Source of the DNA: Pezicula radicicola
Lineage: Eukaryota > Ascomycota > Leotiomycetes > Helotiales > Dermateaceae
Direction of reading: 5' to 3'
NCBI GenBank assembly: GCA_003008705.1
Contig: PDUO01000011.1
Location: forward strand, 859,956 to 923,955
DNA length: 64,000 bases
The notes beneath the pieces are model-generated. The model made no database searches. It saw nothing but the letters and a program-made list of their open reading frames with translations, and was not told the DNA's origin. This document shows, one piece after another, positions 58,121 through 64,000 of this stretch. Within the stretch, counting starts at the first letter, position 1, and each line of letters starts with the position of its first letter. The translations under genes and the position numbers were made by a program.

Positions 58121-59197
58121 CTATAATTTCTCTGACGACCCATATATGTTCGGATTCCTAGGAGGAAGGACAGATGCACCCACAGGATGTTGTCGTGCCC
58201 AAGCCGCCATCTCTTGATCCTCTCTAAACCTCCGCTCTCTTCTTAGGAAGTCTTGGTCAGAGAGTAGATCTGCTTCTTCCTCGTCTGCAAGCCAGTCTCT
58301 TACTTCGTCGCGTTCGGTAGCCCATCTTGCCCGGGTCCGTCTCATATAACGATGCATTCTGTGAGCCATGGGCCACAGAGTAACGCCGGCCACCACCGTA
58401 ATAAATATCATAAACCGAGTAAAGCCGATTGTTTCACATAGGATACTCCACCGCTTTACCAATAGGTGCCTCAGTGACCCAAGTCTTCCGTACTCGTCGA
58501 AATCCTGCCTCGAAACATATCTGTACCATGGCGGCTGTGCTAAATCAGCACACCGATATGTCCATAATCCGCACTTCCGAGATTTGTAGATAGGTGGCGA
58601 TTCGTCAGAGGGTCGATTCGAAAGCCATATTTTGACAATTTCAAACGAAGACTCTTTCTTATTTCGTGATAGCGGAAATGAGTTCGAGTCTTTGAGCTGT
58701 ATTCCAATGATCTTTTGAGTGCCAGCTCCTAAGATATCAAGTGTCAAAATAGGGTGATAGTTATCGTATTTGACCGAACGATCGTCGCGTGGATAAACCT
58801 CACGATCATAATCAAAGCTGAATGGTGGCAGCTTGCTATTCGGACCAGGCGGAGCAAATTCGTCTGCGGGGACTTGGTAGGCTTCGAGGAGTGGAGGGAT
58901 TGAGTCGTATGCAAAGGGTAAGAATGGTTGACCTTGAATGAGCAATGCGCTGTGGTCGTGTGAGAGTGTAAAATTGATAATAACTGCGCTGGGTTTCTCA
59001 GTAGGTGAGATGGCTTCCTTTCCCTGGTTCCAGACGTAGAGAGGAATATTAGGGGTCTCCAATCGCACGAGGACACTGCGGTCTATGTCAAGCCATTTTA
59101 TATCATCGTTGATATCATTTGGATTCGGAACGCGTGTCGAGTTTACTGAAGCAGCGGAGACGTAGAAGACAAGAAACAACAAAGAAAACAAAATCAT
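58121..59197 (-). CDS. type I membrane protein of unknown function
   Basis: Intronless, 358 residues. A signal peptide (MILFSLLFLVFYVSAAS) is followed by a luminal domain with LETPNIPLYVWNQGKEAI, SLKYDNYHPILTL-like strands and two close Cys (KCGLWTYRCADLA). There is one membrane helix near residues 265-285 (FMIFITVVAGVTLWPMAH), then a charged cytosolic tail (RRTRARWATERDEVRDWLAD). I am reminded of a conserved fungal ER/secretory family (DUF7728-like) but cannot confirm it. Frame, start and both hydrophobic segments are coherent. Function not predictable. Confidence 0.75.
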   Translation of the reverse strand: MILFSLLFLVFYVSAASVNSTRVPNPNDINDDIKWLDIDRSVLVRLETPNIPLYVWNQGKEAISPTEKPSAVIINFTLSHDHSALLIQGQPFLPFAYDSIPPLLEAYQVPADEFAPPGPNSKLPPFSFDYDREVYPRDDRSVKYDNYHPILTLDILGAGTQKIIGIQLKDSNSFPLSRNKKESSFEIVKIWLSNRPSDESPPIYKSRKCGLWTYRCADLAQPPWYRYVSRQDFDEYGRLGSLRHLLVKRWSILCETIGFTRFMIFITVVAGVTLWPMAHRMHRYMRRTRARWATERDEVRDWLADEEEADLLSDQDFLRRERRFREDQEMAAWARQHPVGASVLPPRNPNIYGSSEKL

Positions 59198-60600
59198 CGT
59201 TACTGCAGTGACATTACGAGTATGATCAACAAAATGAATATGAAGAACAGTATTCTAGAGTAGAATGTATGTTAAGAAAGATGCAAGGTATTGAGTGAGC
59301 GTGGCGGGGCAGTTAGGGGAATAGCTTCAAGCACCATGCTACTACTAGGCCCAATTAAGCCTAGCCTTATACTACTCGAGAGTCTTCTTCCTCGAGTAAT
59401 TCCACAGTCAGCAGGCCACCAACTCATTAGCAATAAGCTCTAAGTCTAATAACTACCTAGCAGTCCCAGCTACGAGGAAATTCCTCTGACTAATCTTTTG
59501 GTCCATTAGCTTACTAGGTTACAAGCCCTGTTTGAAAGGTGCCTTCCTGTCTGTTTATGGCGAGGTGGAAAAACATTAGATCAACAGAAGCAAATGCCTT
59601 CTCATTCACTAGCTGTGGCAGCTCCTGAACATACTGAGGATGATTGATGAACATTGGCATAGTTGTCATGTGCCATGCAGTTGTTAAATACCTAATGATC
59701 AGACAAAAGAGAAGCCAGATAATCCAGCAAACAAAGCTACGTACGTCTCCTACTGATATTTTCCCCCTAAACTCTCGTAGGAAGATCTTTCACTTCTGCT
59801 TTATCTAGCAATAAGATGCTAGTTTAACTAGTAATCTCGTTGGGAGCAAAGCATTGTTTCTAGATGCTATTACAATTTAGTTACAGTTGAGATCTTCCGT
59901 CTACTAATAGACGGCGGAAAGGTCCAATCAACATTACCTCATTTCCAGGCATTTCTTCGTTGTGAGCAAAGTAGCCGTGGAGTCATCTGAGCTACGTAGA
60001 TTGAAAAGGCATACTGTCCTAGCAGATTTCTGTCACGTTTTTATAGGAGTGATCAAGTAGCTAATAAATCCTAGAATGTGTTCCCGACCACCTCTAGGTC
60101 TCTAAGGTCTCCTGGCATGATTGCTTCCTTACCATTTGCTCCTATCCATCGCTCATTCAACTACCGGGTACTTCTCTGGGGAGCCCCACCTGCGGCTGAG
60201 AGGTCTTCTATGGTGTCAAAAGCACTCTATTTGCGCTCATGAAATCTAGGATTCAATCTTTCCACTAGGTTCTACTAACGCTTTTCCTATCTCTTTCATC
60301 TAATAATGGTTCCAACGGACGTCTAACGAGCTTTCATTCTGAGGTGGCCCCACCTTGTTGTATAACAAGATACGTTTAATTGACCAACGATTGTAGTAGG
60401 TTTTTTTTCTATTTCTGGAAATTTCGCTCGGAACTCTTTAGTACAAGAGGGTATATTTAATCGCTCCCAAACACCGCTGGATGGTCAGAAACACACTCTG
60501 GACAATTTCTGGAACTAATCAACGCCATGCCAACATCAGAAACGAAAGACGATACCAAGCCCCTGGCATCTCCAACGTCAATTGCCTGGATAGCTCTCGA
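59198..60600. other. AT-rich intergenic, no gene seen
   Basis: No coding frame recognised. The 60457-60654 minus-strand open frame is antisense to the relic downstream. Confidence 0.4.
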
Positions 60601-60639
60601 ACGCGATATTGACACCATTTCGAAATATCCGATTAGCGG

Positions 60640-62520
60640 ATCACGATCATGCACATTTTGGGGATGCTGTCAGCGACAACCACTATAATGGTAAGGATTT
60701 CTAAAATTAAATTATAGGCAAAATGAACTAATTAAAAGATACCCAAGCTGTCACGAATTTGGAACCGCCGCGAAACTGTTTTCTAGTTCCTTTTGAAAGA
60801 GAACAAGACTTCACAGGAAGAGAAGATGTACTCTCGGGTATTCATAAAGAATTCGAAGGGAACCGCACACTTGCTCTCACAGGAATAGGAGGTGTAGGGT
60901 AAGTTTCGAGCCATCTTGTAGGTCTTCGCTTCAGACATAAGACGTTAGAAAGTCTGGCAACTTGGATTTTGATGGGGACATGGCGCTACTATTGGGTTTC
61001 TCTGTCATTGAACAAGAGAACAAATCAACAGTGTACAACATTCACCGACTCGTTCAGGTTGCTGTCAATGCATGGCTAAGTAATGATGAGACCACCCAGT
61101 CGAAGGCTTGTGCTGTAAGAATTGTTGCAGTCAAGTTTGTTGCAGTCAACTTTCAGGACGAATCATCCAACTCATGGGAAATGTGCTCTGCCATTTTACC
61201 ACACGTACAAGCCGTCCTCAATTATGAGCCCGTACTAGGAGAGGCGCCGGAACTATGGGAGCAATACTCTATAACTGTGGATATTTCTACAGGATGAGAA
61301 ATGAAAAAGAAGCTGCCAAAGGAAAGATACTTGCGGCTTTCAATGTCTCTCATGCATTTCAGGGCGAGAACCATCGCTTTACATTACTCTGCGCAAGAAC
61401 TCTGGGTCAATTGGAGTTTGCACTTGGGGAATATGACAACGCTTTAAATTTTGTCATGTGGGCGCTTCAAAGATATGAGCAAACTCTAGCGCCGGATCAC
61501 GAGGAAAGAATCAGCATTCAACGGGAGGTATCTAATGTTCTGTCGGGCATGGGAAGATACGATGAGGCTTCAATATCCATGCAAAAGGTTGTTGACTCGT
61601 ATGAGAAGACCTATGGACCCGACCATTCAAAAACATTAACTGCTTCTGTACGGCTTGGCCTAGGATTTGTGTACCCAGGCTCACCACAACTTGGAAAATC
61701 CGAGACAATATGCAGACTGGCACTTGGAAGTTTTGAGCGCACGCTCAGATCTGGTCACTTTGACACGGTACGGGCTGTTGATGCCCTTGGTCGAGTTCTG
61801 GAAGCTCAAGGGAATACAGAAGAGGCAGAAGAGCTTTTTCGTCGCGCACTAGAAGTGACCGAGAAATCGCTGGGCAGATTACATCCTACCACATTGGATG
61901 CTACCTACACGCTCGCCAAGGCGTTGCACCTAAATTCCAAGGATGGAGAATCTGAACAGGTTCATCGAGCGACGATTAAAAGCAAAGCTACTATCTTTGG
62001 TGCAGAAAATCCCAGCACCTTGTGGAGTGAGTTATTTTTTGCAGCCTTTTTAGTAGATACTGGGCGCACAGATGAAGCCATCCCTCTCTTTGAAAAGTCG
62101 ATTTCTGGCCTGAAGGAAGCAATCGGTAAATCCCCCGGAATTCAACATGTTGGAAAAATCATTGCTCCCTATCGCCAGATACTGATGAGCCATAGCGTCG
62201 CTCTAGAAGACATTCCGAGAGACATCAGAACGGTAGCAGCTCTTTATGACCAAGCCGAAGAGGCAGTAGGGAAGGACAAGAAAGAGAAGGATTCTAAAGC
62301 TTCGGCGCCCACTGAGACTCGACGACCAACCCCGAGCGAATATTGTCAGAACAAACAAAAGTTACCAAAGTTGGAGGCCGACGTACGGGAAAGGGATGCA
62401 GGAAGTGAAAGTGATCGGATTGGAATTTTCAGAAGTCGTGGGTTCACTGAAGAACTATGGGCACAGATAATGGGCAATGGAGATGCATGGTACTCCATTT
62501 GTGGCGGAAGTGAGATTTAG
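60640..62520 (+). pseudogene. NB-ARC/TPR (STAND, NLR-like) gene with NB domain deleted
   Basis: Exon 60739-60898 encodes CFLVPFEREQDFTGREDVL and LALTGIGGVG; after a 50-nt intron (60899-60948) the exon starts KS, completing the P-loop GIGGVGKS, but then jumps straight to LDFDGDMALLLGFSVIEQEN and IHRLVQVAVNAWLS, the winged-helix end of NB-ARC. Walker B and sensor regions, some 200 or more residues, are missing. Near 61250 the frame shifts (ELWEQYS / GAILYNCGYF). After this 421 codons stay open with about five TPR units (EGDKAL-type; SLGRLHPTTLDATYTLAKAL). Upstream, HFGDAVSDNHYN ends at a donor at 60690. STAND proteins trigger fungal non-self responses; this copy cannot bind NTP normally. Confidence 0.75.
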
Positions 62521-63487
62521 CCTATCTTAGACTTGTAAGGTAGATCTATAGTCCTAGAAAGAGAGTGATCCTGTCCAGACACTTAGAGTGAGGGCGAGAT
62601 TGTGCGACACCCCTCGCCCACTAAAATATACCCAATTGAACGACGATCGATCTCTTTACCGACTCCATCAATGCTTAGCTACCGTACGAATTGGTCTATA
62701 AGAGATTATTGTAATCAGGGAAAGTGAGTTACCCAAAGTCAAGTGAGTTACCCAAAGTCAAGTGAGTTACTCAAATCAAGTAAGTTATTCAAATTCATCT
62801 CTTATGTCTGAATGGATAAGTATTGTTGAATTCGGTGAATATATGGGAATAGTCATGAGACAGTCCCCCATAAGTAGGTCCATTCTGGCACTCTAGCTTC
62901 CACACAGAACACAAAACACAATACAGCTACTTTGCCACCACATGTTGCTGCTGTCCAAATAACCTTCCCATTCAACAAGTATTAAAAATAATCTCTTATA
63001 ATCCCAATTCTTACAATACATCTCTTATCATCCAATGCCCGAAGCTTAATGACTTCGTATAATGCAATTCCAAGTATCTGGGACCTAGTGTTTTTGTATC
63101 CACCAAAATTAACTTACATACAAAAGAACTAATTCTTAACGCCAGCCTTTAAATCCATTATTTCTAGTATTATCCTTAAATTCTTTGATCATTAAGTTCA
63201 GCCAACGCCACACCATCATACCATTGGCTAAGCCAACGACGTTGCCGGACTTACTCGGATTTAGTACACAAGGACACCTCAAAACCCACATTATCAGTTC
63301 CCAATAATCTAAAGTCCGCGGCAAGGAGAACATAAACTCCAGTTACAGTTTAAATATTAGACTAAGCAAGAGGTATAAATAACAGACTTGAGAACGTATT
63401 TAATTTCTTAATCATTCTTGAAAATAAAACCGAGAAAGACAAACATTTCAAATCAAAGAAAGCAGTTTTTAAAAAATACACACTAAA
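62521..63487. other. intergenic, SDR promoter region
   Basis: Contains copy 4 of the dispersed tandem repeat (62721-62795). A 65-codon ATG frame at 63136-63333 (-) is open but unassigned. Confidence 0.45.
62721..62795. repeat. tandem repeat, copy 4 (best preserved)
   Basis: Four units of 18-19 bp: AAGTGAGTTACCCAAAGTC twice identically, then AAGTGAGTTACTCAAATC and AAGTAAGTTATTCAAATTC. Confidence 0.85.
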
Positions 63488-64000
63488 ATGGCTCCACAAA
63501 AGACAGTAGTTCTCATCACCGGTAGGTTAACACCCTATCGATATTATAAAAGAGCAGAGATTGATAGCGTATTCTAGGTGCGAATAGTGGAGTGGGATTT
63601 GAATCAGCAGTTGCGATTGCAGCGGATTCTAAAGACTATCACGTTATCGTCGGGTCACGGTCAATCGAAAAAGGCCGAGAAGCAATTGCGGAACTTGGAA
63701 AGAGGAATCTAAAAGGTTCATTCTCGTTGCTTCAGCTTGATGTCACAGACGAGCCCGGCGTTGCGAAAGCCACCGAGACCGTAGAGAAGGAATTCGGCAA
63801 ACTTGATGTCCTCATTAATAATGCTGTAAGTTTCTAGTCCGTCGGAGCAAATTCGTCCTTGCCAGGTTCAATTTACTTATTCCTTCTGAATCATCTTATG
63901 TTACTCTCGATATACCTAGAACACGTAAGCTAAGTCCGAGTTTCTGGCTATAGGGAATTATTGTCAACGGAGACATCGCTCTCAGCGACCAAGTGCGAAA
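63488..64000 (+). CDS. short-chain dehydrogenase/reductase, 5' part
   Basis: Partial at the window end. Exons 63488-63521, 63578-63825 and 63954 onward. The nucleotide-binding TGANSGVG (residues 11-18), then VIVGSRSIEKGREA with Arg suited to NADP(H), LQLDVTD, and LDVLINNAG are classic SDR landmarks. The third exon continues IIVNGDIALSDQVR. The catalytic Tyr-x3-Lys lies beyond the window. The NNAG motif is split exactly between Ala and Gly by the 128-nt introner-like intron. The substrate cannot be told. Confidence 0.92.
63826..63953 (+). mobile_element. introner-like intron 5 (SDR gene, phase 0)
   Basis: 128 nt. Blocks: CGGAGCAAATTCGTCCTTG, TTCAATTTACTTATTCCTTC, TGAATCATCTTATGTTACTC, CTAGAACACGTAAGCTAAGT, CCGAGTTTCTGGCTATAG. 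The best overall match to copies 3 and 4. Confidence 0.8.

Noticed and set aside
63136..63333. 65-codon minus-strand ATG frame (NNGFKGWR end)
   Set aside because: Could be the tail of a lost gene, but no upstream coding sequence is seen, so not listed as a gene.
1..64000. search for CRISPR arrays, riboswitches or prokaryotic operons
   Set aside because: The window is eukaryotic nuclear DNA with spliceosomal introns; none found.

Overview
The window reads as nuclear DNA of a filamentous ascomycete (Pezizomycotina). Genes are split by many short GT-AG introns (mostly 45-100 nt) with CTAAC-like branch sites. Several families are typical of such fungi: 2EXR, CFEM, DUF3712, MARVEL, GH72 and NB-ARC/TPR STAND proteins. 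Intergenic DNA is AT-rich, contains decayed genes, and some of the stop codons in them look like C-to-T (RIP-like) changes. A leotiomycete is my best guess from overall feel; no marker gene here proves it.

Layout. 1.1-2.1 kb: acetate-transporter-type membrane protein (-). 6.5-7.3 kb: small or decayed hypothetical gene. 9.5-10.6 kb: class II aldolase/adducin-domain protein (-). 11.1-14.8 kb: two 2EXR-domain genes (+) flanking two copies of a fold-back repeat; the second gene has an in-frame TAA followed by further coding-like sequence. 16.2-18.6 kb: mitochondrial tyrosyl-tRNA synthetase (-). 19.5-22.6 kb: GH36/raffinose-synthase-type glycosidase (+). 23.2 kb: hypothetical. 24.7-28.5 kb: MSH6 (+), then a KEN-box nuclear-looking protein, both with ACGCGT promoter boxes. 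30.3 kb: SNF2 ATPase fragment. 31.4-32.1 kb: CFEM protein (-) with a purine minisatellite in intron 1. 35.4-37.6 kb: large secreted protein (-). 38.1-38.9 kb: protein with 22-residue repeats (-). 40.4-45.9 kb: GH72 glucanosyltransferase, amidase and coiled-coil protein (+). 46.3 kb: perfect 44-bp inverted repeat. 48.1-49.3 kb: DUF3712 protein (+). 50.8-53.2 kb: maleylacetate-reductase-type iron-ADH and MARVEL protein (-). 54.4-57.8 kb: decayed carboxylesterase and decayed zinc-cluster regulator. 58.1-59.2 kb: membrane protein (-). 60.6-62.5 kb: NB-ARC/TPR gene with most of the NB domain deleted. 63.5 kb to the end: short-chain dehydrogenase, cut by the window edge.

The strongest unexpected signal is a family of five related introns (about 101-129 nt, longer than most neighbouring introns) in four unrelated genes: GH72 twice, amidase, iron-ADH and SDR. 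They share blocks along much of their length, including sequence not needed for splicing, and have partly self-complementary ends. This is what introner-like elements (mobile introns) look like. Other notable non-coding structure: the perfect 44-bp hairpin, two fold-back repeats sharing TTGCACATC/GATGTGCAA arms, and a degenerate 18-19-bp tandem repeat present at four separate intergenic sites.

The genes do not form one pathway. They are a mix of housekeeping genes (MSH6, mitochondrial TyrRS), cell-wall and surface genes (GH72, CFEM, DUF3712, MARVEL), carbon-use genes (acetate transporter, GH36, amidase, maleylacetate reductase) and fast-evolving or decaying accessory genes (2EXR, STAND, carboxylesterase, zinc cluster).
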